A stretch of DNA of 64,000 bases from CAZKRU01 sp964555235. Its GTDB lineage: Bacteria > Verrucomicrobiota > Verrucomicrobiia > Methylacidiphilales > CAMAQI01. The stretch covers positions 58,089-122,088 of the forward strand of contig CAZKRU010000001.1 of assembly GCA_964555235.1 (NCBI GenBank), given 5' to 3'. Shown in pieces: positions 1 through 8,754 of this stretch. The stretch's first letter is position 1, and every line of letters begins with the position of its first letter. The position numbers were made by a program, and so were the translations under genes. The notes beneath the pieces were generated by a model, which was not told the DNA's origin, did not search any database, and saw nothing but the letters and a program-made list of their open reading frames with translations.

Positions 1-1
1 A

Positions 2-1684
2 GGAGATCTGCGCGCGACCCTGAAAGGAAATGGCCCTCACGTGGAGATCGCCTTTGACGGGGCACTTCCCGACTCAGTACCAAAATCAATGCGCGCCCTC
101 TACATGGCCTCCGGTCGCGAGCCTTTTACACTGATCCGCGACTCCATGAGCACGCTTTCGAGAGAGATGAAGTCATTCCGGCTCCGTGAAGAGAAGCCGG
201 CTCCGGAATTTCAAGATTACTTCGGCTGGTGTACCTGGAACGCCTTCTACGACAAAGTCGATGAGCGAAAAATGGACGCCGGACTTCAATCGTGGAAAAA
301 GGGCCGTTTCATTCCCAGCCTCGTTCTCCTCGATGACGGATGGCTCGATCGCAAGGTCGATCTCCTCAACGATTTTCCCGCCGACAAAAAAAAGTTTCCC
401 CGAGGCCTCGCTTCGCCCGCCCGAATGCTAAAAGAGAAATATGGAGTCAAGCGATTCGGAATCTGGCACGCCTTTCAGGGCTACTGGGCCGGATTAAATC
501 CAGACGGGGCCCTGGCCAAACGCTACCGGACGACCCCCAATCAGGGAAAAATGCGACCGTGGGAGAAAGAAAATGAGAAAGTCATGGAATTAAACCTCGT
601 TCATCCCGACGAGATCTATCGCTTTTATCATGAATTTTATCGTTACCTCAAAAGTCAGGGCGTAGAGATGGTTAAAGTCGACGGACAATCGTCACTTGAA
701 GTTTTTTGTCGAAATGTTCTAGGGCGAGTCAGCGCCATGCGCGCCTATCAGGAGGCATTCCAAAGCGCCGGCGCTTCCGCTTTCGGATCAAACCTCCTTC
801 ACTGTATGTCCCACAGCAGCGACGTGATTTATCACTCAAATCTCTCCAACTGCATCCGCAATTCAGACGATTATTTTCCCCAAAAAGAGAATTCCGCACA
901 ACAGCTTCACCTTCAAATAAACGCCTACAATGCCCTCTGGATCAGCCAAGTGGCAGTTCCGGATTGGGATATGTTTCAAAGCCATCATCCTCATTCCTCC
1001 TACCATGCTGCCGCCCGCGCCATCAGCGGCGGACCGATTTATGTCTCAGATAAACCAGGAAAACAGAACTTCCGCCTCCTCGAAAAACTCGTCTGGTTTG
1101 AAAATGGAGACACCCGAACCCTCCAATGCCCTAATCCGGCATTGGTCACTCGCGATCGACTGATGACCGATTGCACCCAAGAGCCCAAGCTCTTAAAAAT
1201 CTTTAATCAGGTCCACGGAATCGGACTCCTCGGATTTTTTCACACAAATAAATCGGGAGACCGAATTCAGGACTCATTCAAACCGACGGATGTCGAGAAT
1301 CTCAAGGGAGCTCTGTTTGCCGTCTGGCGACATCGGGCTGAGACCTTGGAAATCCTCACTCGCCGACAAGCCTCCAAGCAAATTTTAAAAAATACCGAGT
1401 GGGAACTTGCCATCATCTCCCCAATCCATCACCAGACCGCAATCCTGGGGCTTTTGGACAAATATAATAGCCCCGCTGGAATTGAAAAAGTCGAGTCGTC
1501 CAAAAGCTGTCTTAAATTCGAAACGAAAGACGGAGGAAGAGTCGGCATTTATTGTCGCCATAAACCCCTCCAATTGATGCTTAACGGCTGTAAAACAACG
1601 TTCAACTATCATCCCAAAACAGGACTTCTTGTCATTTCACTTCCTAAGCGAAAATCATCCACGGTAGTCGTGATACTAAAATAA
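2..1684 (+). CDS. Raffinose synthase/Sip1-like alpha-galactosidase (GH36), 5' end cut by window
   Basis: The reading frame is open to the left edge, so the N-terminus lies outside the window; a GTG at 41 is probably internal. The visible ~560 residues carry the family signature FGWCTWNAFYDKV, then MVKVDGQ, whose Asp fits the GH-D clan nucleophile, and CIRNSDDYFP, whose Asp pair fits the acid/base. Enzymes of this family (seed imbibition protein, raffinose synthase, bacterial homologues) hydrolyse or transfer alpha-galactosyl groups; which one occurs here cannot be told from sequence. No signal peptide can be judged because the start is missing. It converges on the secreted hydrolase genes that follow, so it is not in their operon, but the theme of plant or algal polysaccharide breakdown is shared. 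Confidence 0.85.
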   Translation, partial: GDLRATLKGNGPHVEIAFDGALPDSVPKSMRALYMASGREPFTLIRDSMSTLSREMKSFRLREEKPAPEFQDYFGWCTWNAFYDKVDERKMDAGLQSWKKGRFIPSLVLLDDGWLDRKVDLLNDFPADKKKFPRGLASPARMLKEKYGVKRFGIWHAFQGYWAGLNPDGALAKRYRTTPNQGKMRPWEKENEKVMELNLVHPDEIYRFYHEFYRYLKSQGVEMVKVDGQSSLEVFCRNVLGRVSAMRAYQEAFQSAGASAFGSNLLHCMSHSSDVIYHSNLSNCIRNSDDYFPQKENSAQQLHLQINAYNALWISQVAVPDWDMFQSHHPHSSYHAAARAISGGPIYVSDKPGKQNFRLLEKLVWFENGDTRTLQCPNPALVTRDRLMTDCTQEPKLLKIFNQVHGIGLLGFFHTNKSGDRIQDSFKPTDVENLKGALFAVWRHRAETLEILTRRQASKQILKNTEWELAIISPIHHQTAILGLLDKYNSPAGIEKVESSKSCLKFETKDGGRVGIYCRHKPLQLMLNGCKTTFNYHPKTGLLVISLPKRKSSTVVVILK

Positions 1685-1927
1685 ACGCGATTGGAACTTG
1701 AAGCCATTCCTTGCAAACGGATAGACCAAGAAAAGAAGGGCTCAAGAGATAATATTAGGAGTTGGAGTCCCCGTTACAAAAGCGACGAAAGAAACACTCC
1801 CGCGTTCAAAATGACGAATAAAAATCGGTGTTTTAAAACCTCACTCATTGACTCTTAGTGTAACACGCAAGCCAATGATGGCAATTGCGCTATGATTGAA
1901 AATCCGAGTCCTCTTCCTACCTCCCTC

Positions 1928-2707
1928 TCAGCTTCCACCCCTATTCAATGGCTCCATAGGCGTCTCATCCGCAATTTTCTGCAACCGCTCCGCTTCTTCC
2001 TTTTTCAAGTCCGGCAATACCCCTTTTTTATTGATCTTCGGCCCCACAATCTGATGGGGCATTCCGACACTGGGCTGTCCAAAGAACGAACGGTAAAAAA
2101 CACAGGCCGCCAAATATCCCCCATGCGTCGTTGGATGATGGCTATCCCGATACAACTGAAACGGAGGATTCTTCCCCGGCCCCATAAAAGCCAGCCAAGC
2201 GGGCCCCACTGGCACCACTCCCACATTCAACTCTTTTCCGAGCGAGGTGTAGGCCTCCTGAAGGGGAGCCATCTCCTCCTGCTTAATTTCCGTCGGCACC
2301 TGATTATAGACCGGCCAGGTCATATATAAAACCGTCTGAGCCCCGGCTTTTTTAATTTCTGCATCAAACATCCGGACATATTTGTTCATATCCTCCCGAT
2401 GATCCTTCGGGTAGGTCGCCTTCTCCTGCAATACCACGTAATCCCATTTCTCACTCTTGATTTTCGCCAACGCCTCCCCTTTCTCCCAATGCTGCTGCAA
2501 ACAGGATGCCCCGATTAAACTTGTAAAAAACTCAAACTCTCGCCCGGAGGATTTCGCCATCGCCGCAATGATCGGAGGAATCTCCCCCGCGCCAATGAGA
2601 CTGTTCCCAATAAACATCACCTTGAGTTTTTTGGGAGCGGAATCCTCAGAATATCCCGAGAGCGGAAGAAGCCACAGGAGAAGCAATACGAACGATGTTA
2701 TTTTCAT
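1928..2707 (-). CDS. Secreted SGNH/GDSL-type hydrolase
   Basis: A 259-residue protein with a clear signal peptide (hydrophobic residues 4-18, ending near SGYSED). FIGNSLIGAGEIP (residues 32-44) is the block I form seen in SGNH hydrolases of the FIGNSFT type, with Ser36 as probable nucleophile, and DSHHPTTHGGYLAA (from residue 188) supplies the Asp and His of block V. Members act as esterases or lipases, often removing acetyl groups from polysaccharides; the substrate here is unknown. It is the last gene of a minus-strand set after the beta-rich secreted protein (27-bp gap) and the large glycoside hydrolase, which suggests a deacetylase accessory to glycan degradation. That role is inference. 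Confidence 0.8.
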   Translation of the reverse strand: MKITSFVLLLLWLLPLSGYSEDSAPKKLKVMFIGNSLIGAGEIPPIIAAMAKSSGREFEFFTSLIGASCLQQHWEKGEALAKIKSEKWDYVVLQEKATYPKDHREDMNKYVRMFDAEIKKAGAQTVLYMTWPVYNQVPTEIKQEEMAPLQEAYTSLGKELNVGVVPVGPAWLAFMGPGKNPPFQLYRDSHHPTTHGGYLAACVFYRSFFGQPSVGMPHQIVGPKINKKGVLPDLKKEEAERLQKIADETPMEPLNRGGS

Positions 2708-2734
2708 GAATGTGATTTCGCCTAAAGTGAACGG

Positions 2735-3331
2735 TTATTCTGAAAAATCGACCGTGAACTGGGAGTTCGCAGGATTTTTTACAAAGTCACAACGCATCTG
2801 ATAGACGAATTTTTTAGATCCCTTTGTCCGACTATCTTGCAGCCCAAACCAAGCAGCTGAGGTCTGAATACTGAAATGCGCTCCCATGGCGTCCGTAATC
2901 GTAATCCGACGAGGCTTGCCCTGTTCCAAATACTGATCATTACTCTCAATCGGAAAGGGAACCGCCTCTTTGCCAGCAATCGAATATTTTCCACCGAGAT
3001 TAAATTTGGAGGGAAGATTGACCTGCCACTTAAAAGCCTTCGATCCTTCCGGAACGCCAGAGTAGGTAAAAGTGATTCTAGCACCATCAATTTTGGCATT
3101 GAGTTTCGCTCCACACGGATAAGTGGCGTCACCCGTCGAAGGATCAAATGCGGGTTGCTCGATCTTCGTCTCCCCCAACATCAAATTAGGAACCGTCATC
3201 AGAAACTCTCCCATTCCTGGAGCACTCAAAACGATTCCTTTTCCTCCGAATGAGAGCTGGGGAGATTCTGCAAAAAGAGAGCTTACCATTAAAGTAAAGC
3301 CGCCGATGACTGCCAGTAGTATTTGCTTCAT
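2735..3331 (-). CDS. Secreted protein of unknown function, predicted beta-rich
   Basis: A 198-residue protein with an N-terminal signal peptide (MKQILLAVIGGFTLMVSSLFA then ESPQ). The rest alternates short hydrophobic strands with Gly and Ser turns and has no motif I recognise; two Cys are present (in YPCGAK and MRCDF). It sits between the agarase-like hydrolase upstream (53-bp gap) and the SGNH hydrolase downstream (27-bp gap), all on the minus strand, so co-transcription is likely and a carbohydrate-binding or accessory role is plausible. No catalytic assignment can be supported. Confidence 0.65.
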   Translation of the reverse strand: MKQILLAVIGGFTLMVSSLFAESPQLSFGGKGIVLSAPGMGEFLMTVPNLMLGETKIEQPAFDPSTGDATYPCGAKLNAKIDGARITFTYSGVPEGSKAFKWQVNLPSKFNLGGKYSIAGKEAVPFPIESNDQYLEQGKPRRITITDAMGAHFSIQTSAAWFGLQDSRTKGSKKFVYQMRCDFVKNPANSQFTVDFSE

Positions 3332-3383
3332 TTTATTTTCCTTGATTGTAATTGAGCTGTTATCTGACCTCGATCAAAACCGA

Positions 3384-5630
3384 TTAATTCGTTGCCAACT
3401 TTGCCCGCCCCCATTTACCTCGATCCACTGAATTCTTTCCCGTTCCATTCCAAACCAAAGCCTGTTTGCGGCGCTCCCCATCGTCACTATTATTCACCGC
3501 CACATCAAAGAGGAGTTCCTTCCCATCCGCAGGAGTGATCCCCATCACTTTCCACGGAATCGTCGCCACCAGTGTATATCCGTCACCGGAGACTTCCCTC
3601 ACCACCAAAGCACTGCAGTCTCCTGCACCTGCCTCATTTCCTGCAACGAAGATCTCAGGTTTCTCACCGCTTGCGCTGATGCTAATATGCCGATCCGTAA
3701 ATAACATCGGCCCCCCTTCATCGGGTTTCTGGTCGCCGACAAAGATTTCAATTCCATCGCCCAGCCAAAGCTTCTTCCCCTTTTGTTGATTCTTCATCGG
3801 GATCGGATCCTTAACCAGAATATGAAGATATAAATTCGTCACATCCCAACATAAACGAAAATCCGCTCTAAAATCATCGGATGGCTTTCCTTCAACAATA
3901 CGAGTCCCATCAATGGAATCCGCCGGACGTCCCGGCCAATTTGCCGTGGTTCCATCCAGTTTGATCCCAGGAAGCGATTGCGCAATGGAAAGCACCTTCC
4001 TGGAAGTCCCCATCTCCTTGGCAGTAAACCGCGGATCATCAAAATGAAACGGCGCCTTCTCCCCCATCATAATTGCATAAATCTGATCATTCGACAGCTT
4101 CGCTTGGGATACCAGCTCTTCATAGGGACGATCCACCACATTAATCAGTCCGATATTATTCCCCTCTCCATTAAATCCCTCAAAAAAGCGTCCTGTGATT
4201 GATTGATCCATATAGCTGAACCATTCGGAACCGACGACATAAGGAAGTGCAGCGGAAGATTCCAAATAATTGCGATAGGCCAGTCCACGCTCATTCTGAT
4301 TTCTAACTTCCTTGCGCGCCAGCAACCCCTGATCATCCGCACAGAAATGCCACTCACTCAAAATAATCGGCTTTCCCCCACTACGCTCGTGAACCTTCTT
4401 TAAAAACGATTCCTCAATCGCATAGGTATAATAATTAATACTCAGCACATCCAAATATTTCCCTCCCGCACGAACCACAATCTCACTCCCCGCCGTTCCC
4501 GCCGTCCAGCGACTTCCAATCAGCAAATGATTCGAATCGTGCTTGCGGTAAACCCGATGAATCAATGAGTAGTAAGTCTCCATGAAAAGCTCAAAGAATT
4601 CCTTCATGTCCTGAGCCCCTGCCTCCGTACGAATGAACAACGGCTGATCTTTTAATTCATCAAAGCTTGCAAACGGTTTCGCTGGATTCCATGCCTCGTT
4701 AAATTTTTGGATCTCTCCATATTTTTTCTGGAGCAACTCAACCAACCGTAACTTTGATGCACAGGTGCTTTTGTAAGTCGGAATCAACTTCGGAATATTT
4801 TCAAAATGCTGTTCATTTCCCAAAAAGTATCCGATGAGCAGCGGATCCGAAGCACCGGGAGCAAGGGCCTTGGCAAAGGCGTCATCCAGCGCTTTTTCAT
4901 TCCCGGGCGCAAACGGATCTAATAATTTGGACGCCCCGATCTTATCCGGAAACAACTGAATCCCTGGAATTTTTCCCGACGGCAAATGCGCCACGTACGG
5001 AAAGTTAAGACCCTGCATCACTCCAGGCGAATAGCGGGAAAAGGCCCCCGCGCTGTTAAATCCCCAGGCACGAAGCCGTTCTACCGTTTGACGGCCAAAT
5101 TCCTCGGGGTCATACGATTTCCCAAATTTACGAATCCAATTCGCAATATAAAATGACATCACTCCCGCAGGACCTTCCGGTCGCCAGACCCTCGCAAACT
5201 CCCCCTTCTTTTCCGGAATCCACTCGTACGTCGTCTCCCGACCATCAACCAGCGTGTAATCATCAATATTGGCATTCACTCCACACGGTCCAAGGTGAAA
5301 GAACACATTCCCTTCGGGAGTCACCAAAACCAGACGCTCTCCTGCCTTTTCAACATGAAAAAAACCGGTCTTTTTTAGCTTATACTTTTCACCGCTCCCA
5401 GAGAGCCCACCAAACTTATCCAATGCCGTCGGTCCTGCCTTGGGGAGCTCTCGCTTCTGCTTCTCCACATCCGCTTTTAATTCCTCCTCACTCGTAATCT
5501 TATCAGGATAATTTTTCCTGACGCTCTGACCAAAGCGATCCACAATAAAGCTACCACTTGGAGCGGATTGCGCGAATTCCGCACCCAAAATAAGCCCGAC
5601 GACCCCCAAAAGGAGCGCATTATTTATCAT
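3384..5630 (-). CDS. Secreted agarase-like glycoside hydrolase with C-terminal CBM9-like domain
   Basis: A 748-residue protein with a signal peptide (residues 1-22, cleavage near AQSAP). The catalytic part has clan GH-A features: a beta-strand ending IGYFLGNEQHF (Asn272-Glu273, the usual acid/base pair) and PIILSEWHF (Glu426, the likely nucleophile). The segment LVLVTPEGNVFFHLGPCGVN resembles proteins annotated as beta-agarases in Planctomycetes and Verrucomicrobia. Residues ~555-748 (DGTTANWPGRPADSIDG, then WDVTNLYLHILVKD, then DGIEIFVG) match the CBM9-like fold found at the C-terminus of many secreted hydrolases. The exact GH family and substrate are not settled by eye. A TTGACA hexamer lies at 5661-5666 on the minus strand, a possible -35 element, but no well-placed -10 accompanies it. 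First gene of a three-gene secreted set. Confidence 0.75.
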   Translation of the reverse strand: MINNALLLGVVGLILGAEFAQSAPSGSFIVDRFGQSVRKNYPDKITSEEELKADVEKQKRELPKAGPTALDKFGGLSGSGEKYKLKKTGFFHVEKAGERLVLVTPEGNVFFHLGPCGVNANIDDYTLVDGRETTYEWIPEKKGEFARVWRPEGPAGVMSFYIANWIRKFGKSYDPEEFGRQTVERLRAWGFNSAGAFSRYSPGVMQGLNFPYVAHLPSGKIPGIQLFPDKIGASKLLDPFAPGNEKALDDAFAKALAPGASDPLLIGYFLGNEQHFENIPKLIPTYKSTCASKLRLVELLQKKYGEIQKFNEAWNPAKPFASFDELKDQPLFIRTEAGAQDMKEFFELFMETYYSLIHRVYRKHDSNHLLIGSRWTAGTAGSEIVVRAGGKYLDVLSINYYTYAIEESFLKKVHERSGGKPIILSEWHFCADDQGLLARKEVRNQNERGLAYRNYLESSAALPYVVGSEWFSYMDQSITGRFFEGFNGEGNNIGLINVVDRPYEELVSQAKLSNDQIYAIMMGEKAPFHFDDPRFTAKEMGTSRKVLSIAQSLPGIKLDGTTANWPGRPADSIDGTRIVEGKPSDDFRADFRLCWDVTNLYLHILVKDPIPMKNQQKGKKLWLGDGIEIFVGDQKPDEGGPMLFTDRHISISASGEKPEIFVAGNEAGAGDCSALVVREVSGDGYTLVATIPWKVMGITPADGKELLFDVAVNNSDDGERRKQALVWNGTGKNSVDRGKWGRAKLATN

Positions 5631-5743
5631 ATGATAATAACTTATCTAAAAGACTGATTCTGTCAAATTGAATTGTGACTCAAAACTTCGTCGTCACCCC
5701 TAAATCCCAGTGAAACAGCTAAATCGGCATATTACAGTCTCAA

Positions 5744-5959
5744 CTATTGAAGCACAATCGTGGCCAAGACGCCGCCAGATTCATTCAAAAATTCGGGTTT
5801 ATTTTTTGAATTACGGAGTGTGAATAAAATATTTTTCCCTCTCAATGCCCTCACAACAGCCTTTACCGCCTTGCTCTTGTTCGAATGGGTAAGCTGTTTC
5901 AATCCCCATTCGGAAGACGCATAAACTGGCACTTGTATTTTGTACACTTTGACATTCAT
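5744..5959 (-). CDS. Small hypothetical protein
   Basis: About 71 residues (MNVKVYKIQVPVYASSEW...) from the ATG at 5959, which has a GAGGAG sequence 13 bases upstream; an in-frame ATG at 5989 would add ten residues. The protein is basic, with a Lys-rich middle (SNKSKAVKAVVRALRGK) and a hydrophobic C-terminus (GGVLATIVLQ). I recognise no family. It lies in the AT-rich stretch between the glycoside hydrolase and the recombinase, so it may belong to the mobile-element region. Confidence 0.4.
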   Translation of the reverse strand: MNVKVYKIQVPVYASSEWGLKQLTHSNKSKAVKAVVRALRGKNILFTLRNSKNKPEFLNESGGVLATIVLQ

Positions 5960-5989
5960 ATTAGTTGAACCACTCCTCGATTCTTTCAT

Positions 5990-6460
5990 TTCCCGTCATC
6001 GTATTTTCCTAGCGGGCCTAGGCAGATGTTACCCTCATGTAACTCAACCTGTAGCGGGAAGATTATGTGTCAACGATATTATCCAGCGCGATTCATTCCC
6101 TTTCGCTCCTCAAAATCCTCAAGGCATTTCTAAATCTCTTCCAATTCACCTTTGATGATCAGCAAATTATTTTTATGCCCTTTACTCAAGTGATGTTTCG
6201 AGGTCAAGAAGCCGTGTTGATCCTCGGCTTGAAATGAAATAATTTTCTTCCGTCATACAAAAATTTTACATAAATCATCTTGATTGCCGACGTAATGCCT
6301 TTGAAGACATGAATCCACGCATCTCTTCGTTGACAATCTACTCGTTTAAGTTACCAGTAGCTATAGATACAAAGCGAAGTCACGCTTTCCTCCTCGAAAA
6401 ATCAAGTTTTTCGCGGGTATTCCAACCAACTACATTACAAATTAAAAATCGAGCAATCGC
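5990..6460. other. AT-rich intergenic region without a convincing gene
   Basis: About 470 bases, visibly richer in A and T than the flanking genes and with no supported reading frame. I see no tRNA, hairpin with T-run, or duplicated tRNA-Cys 3' end that could mark an attachment site. The composition and the neighbouring recombinase suggest eroded mobile-element DNA. Confidence 0.4.
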
Positions 6461-6790
6461 ATGTCAAAACAGTACGAAATTGAAGCCCACACCTTATTGA
6501 CGGCGCAGCGATTGCCTGCCCAGCTTTATGCAAAAGAAGCCGCGTTTTTTCTTCGCATTAGTCCGGAAGATCTGAATCATCTTGCTGTAAATAAACTCAT
6601 CAAACCGGTTGGGAAACCGACTCCGAATGCGCCAAAGTACTATCTGACACAGGAAGTTCTCAGTAAATCCAACGATTCTGAATGGATGAATAAAATGAAC
6701 GTCTTTTTAAGTAAACACCGTAGAGACAAGAATCTCAAATATCGGAAAGACGAGCCCCAAGACGTAACTTCCGCAGAGCTTCCTCAATAG
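6461..6790 (+). CDS. Small winged-helix/MerR-like DNA-binding protein, possible recombination directionality factor
   Basis: A 109-residue protein. Residues ~22-67 (YAKEAAFFLRISPEDLNHL, then LIKPVGKPTPNAPKYYLTQEVL) have the pattern of an excisionase-type helix-turn-helix: a helix that selects the element, a recognition helix, and a wing ending in a Tyr-Tyr strand. The C-terminus is basic (LSKHRRDKNLKYRKDE). The gene converges on the tyrosine recombinase with a single base between the two stop codons. Proteins of this size and fold next to an integrase often act as excisionases, but it could equally be a helicase-loader-like or regulatory HTH of another kind. Confidence 0.55.
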   Translation: MSKQYEIEAHTLLTAQRLPAQLYAKEAAFFLRISPEDLNHLAVNKLIKPVGKPTPNAPKYYLTQEVLSKSNDSEWMNKMNVFLSKHRRDKNLKYRKDEPQDVTSAELPQ

Positions 6791-6791
6791 C

Positions 6792-7868
6792 TTACATTGC
6801 CTCCACGATTCTCGTTGAAGCCGAGGGCTCTACTACACTCAAAAATGGAATGATTTTGGAGTTACCATTCTTTTCCCACTCCTCCAATGAGGGACAGATC
6901 ACCTCCGCTCCTTCAGAATAGGCACGATGAACGGCTTTTGAGCCGTGTCCCAGATTTGACATCGCCATTCGCTCTGGATACCCCGAAGTCTTGGCTCGCT
7001 GCGCCCAAGCATAGCGATATGAGTGAAGCGAAACCCCTTGAATTCCAAGTCCGGCGCAGCGCTGTTTAAATTCCGTGGAACGATCCCCGGCGCGGACTGA
7101 ATTCAAATACGGGAAGAAATACCCTTGCGCGGGCAGTTTCCTCACAATTCCTTCCAAACGGGGCCCTATGCGGACTTTGGCCGGAGGCTGATCCTGCCCC
7201 GCGAGCTTCTTCCGATAAATAACCAATATGTTCTCCCTCCAATCAATCGCCTCAGCGCTTAAACGGGCCGCGTCTCCTTGCGATGCTCCAGTCTCCCAAA
7301 GAAAATCGTAATACAACCGACGCTCTGAATTTCTTTCTCGATCGATAATACGAAAATGTTCGTCCAAAGTAATGGCTCGCCTCTTCTGGTGGCGAACCTT
7401 AGGCCATAGTTTCTTGGGCAAAACAATCTTGGGAAGCCAATCCATATCGAGAGCAAAGTTATGGATTTTTCGCAAAAACATATTCGTGGAAATTCCGCCA
7501 AGACCCAAAACCTTGAGAATGTCCTCGCCCGTCGTATCGATTAATTTTTTGTGGCGAATCAGGTCAAACGCTGCGTCTTTCATGGCCGACTTTTTTCTCA
7601 TCAGTGTCAATGGACCCCCGCTTTGAGCAAACGCATCCATGACCGTCTGCCAATTCCTTTGAGTCATCTCCGGATCGGAAACGCTCAGATAGGCAATGGC
7701 AATTTTCCGATTGATGATCGGATTGGCGTGCGCTTCGTTGTGAGAATGTAAAAGACGTTTGGCTTCTTCCTTGTCGGAAGTTTCCAAACTAAATTGCTTT
7801 CGAGTCAGGCAATCCTCCAAGTAGAAACGTCCTGACGCTCTGCGGCGATATAACCGATATTTCGACAT
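6792..7868 (-). CDS. Phage-type tyrosine recombinase/integrase with altered box I
   Basis: I chose the ATG at 7868, which has GAGGGAG five bases upstream; an in-frame ATG at 7886 lacks a ribosome-binding site. The N-terminal part is an Arg-rich SAM-like DNA-binding region (KYRLYRRRASGRFYLEDC). The catalytic domain, numbered from the longer start, shows HSYRYAW (His288, Arg291), NLGHGS (His314) and HRAYSEG (Tyr323 nucleophile). The box I position normally reading TGxR is TGAS, so the first catalytic Arg is replaced by Ser202 or shifted. The gene reads away from a tRNA-Cys 180 bp off, a common integration target. It may be an active member of a divergent subfamily or a degraded enzyme. Confidence 0.8.
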   Translation of the reverse strand: MSKYRLYRRRASGRFYLEDCLTRKQFSLETSDKEEAKRLLHSHNEAHANPIINRKIAIAYLSVSDPEMTQRNWQTVMDAFAQSGGPLTLMRKKSAMKDAAFDLIRHKKLIDTTGEDILKVLGLGGISTNMFLRKIHNFALDMDWLPKIVLPKKLWPKVRHQKRRAITLDEHFRIIDRERNSERRLYYDFLWETGASQGDAARLSAEAIDWRENILVIYRKKLAGQDQPPAKVRIGPRLEGIVRKLPAQGYFFPYLNSVRAGDRSTEFKQRCAGLGIQGVSLHSYRYAWAQRAKTSGYPERMAMSNLGHGSKAVHRAYSEGAEVICPSLEEWEKNGNSKIIPFLSVVEPSASTRIVEAM

Positions 7869-8047
7869 GATGCTCCCTCTTGTCATAAGCTAGAGCGATC
7901 ACAGAAAAGCCCTTCATGGCTTCTGGCCGGTTAAACGCCGTTTGTGGGTGGTTTTATGGAAAAATTCCAAAACCGATCCCACGTACTGGCAATTCTACTG
8001 GCAAACCAGCTCTTGGGGGCCATTTTTCCCTCTGGATCAGAGGGAGA

Positions 8048-8118
8048 GGCGGGAGCCGGAATCGAACCGGCGCATAGGGCTTTTGCAGAGCCCGGCCTTA
8101 CCACTTGGCAATCCCGCC
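8048..8118 (-). tRNA. tRNA-Cys (anticodon GCA)
   Basis: On the minus strand a 71-nt cloverleaf folds: acceptor GGCGGGA pairs with TCCCGCC over seven bases, the anticodon stem GGGCT/AGCCC encloses the loop CTGCAAA (anticodon GCA), and the T-loop reads TTCGAAT. CCA is not encoded. The recombinase gene lies on its 3' side, as expected if a mobile element once integrated at the tRNA 3' end, but I found no duplicated copy of that end. Confidence 0.95.
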
Positions 8119-8149
8119 GTGAAAAGGGAGCGACAGATTCTCCTGATCC

Positions 8150-8180
8150 TTGAATTCTGGCAAGTCAGAAATCATATAAT
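8150..8180 (+). promoter_or_regulatory. Candidate sigma-70 promoter for arsC
   Basis: A perfect -10 hexamer TATAAT (8175-8180) is preceded by TTGAAT (8150-8155) with a long 19-base spacer. A second possible -35, TTGACA at 8196-8201, has no good -10 partner. arsC starts 70 bases downstream with TAGGAG as ribosome-binding site. No ArsR gene or obvious ArsR operator is visible. Confidence 0.3.
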
Positions 8181-8250
8181 TCACTTGTCACGTGTTTGAC
8201 ATCTAATTGAAACAATTCACCATTACAAAGCAATCTTAGGAGAAAAAATT

Positions 8251-8754
8251 ATGTCACAACGCCCCAAAATTCTATTTCTTTGTACTGGTAATTCTGCCCG
8301 TAGTATCATGGGTGAATATCTCATCCGTCAAGTGGCCCCCGGGCGATTTGACTCCTGCAGCGCCGGCTCTCAGCCGAGTGGCAAAGTCAATCCATGGGTT
8401 CAACGCTGCCTCAAAGAAAAATTCAAGATCGATACCTCCGATGCACGAAGCAAGTCTTGGAGTGAATTTAAGGATACCCATTTTGACTTTGTGATTACGG
8501 TTTGCGACAACGCCAAAGAGAGCTGCCCGATCTGGCCCGGTCAACCGATTATCGCCCATTGGGGCTCTCCAGATCCCGCTGATTTTCAAGGGACGGATGA
8601 AGAAAAGATTCACAAAATCTACGATGTCGCCCTCCAGATTCGGCGCCGCATTGAGTTGTTCTGCAGCCTCCCCATTGAAAAAATGGAACGTCTCAAACTT
8701 CAAAAAGCCATGAGTGATATTGGCACGCCGCAGCCGCAGCCCGTGAACGCATGA
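8251..8754 (+). CDS. arsC: Arsenate reductase, low-molecular-weight phosphatase (thioredoxin-coupled) family
   Basis: A 167-residue cytoplasmic enzyme reducing arsenate to arsenite. The N-terminal loop FLCTGNSARS is the CX5R phosphate-binding loop of LMW-phosphatase-fold reductases with the nucleophilic Cys, and VCDNAKESCPIWPG contains two further Cys in the arrangement used to relay the disulfide before thioredoxin reduction. GSPDPADFQGTDEEK is the Asp-Pro general-acid region. The ribosome-binding site TAGGAG is well placed. The stop codon overlaps the next start (ATGA), so it is translationally coupled to an aquaglyceroporin. Together they form a detoxification route: arsenate is reduced, then arsenite leaves through the channel. 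It stands a little longer than typical ArsC (~140 residues) because of a C-terminal tail. Confidence 0.93.
   Translation: MSQRPKILFLCTGNSARSIMGEYLIRQVAPGRFDSCSAGSQPSGKVNPWVQRCLKEKFKIDTSDARSKSWSEFKDTHFDFVITVCDNAKESCPIWPGQPIIAHWGSPDPADFQGTDEEKIHKIYDVALQIRRRIELFCSLPIEKMERLKLQKAMSDIGTPQPQPVNA

Noticed and set aside
1685..1927. Regulatory RNA or terminator between the GH36 and SGNH genes
   Set aside because: AT-rich spacer with no stable hairpin and T-run that I could identify.
8028..8045. Hairpin CCCTCT/AGAGGG just after tRNA-Cys as its terminator
   Set aside because: On the tRNA strand the hairpin is followed by A rather than T, so it does not fit a rho-independent terminator.
5630..8120. Complete genomic island with attL/attR at tRNA-Cys
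   Set aside because: No second copy of the tRNA-Cys 3' end was found, so boundaries cannot be given.
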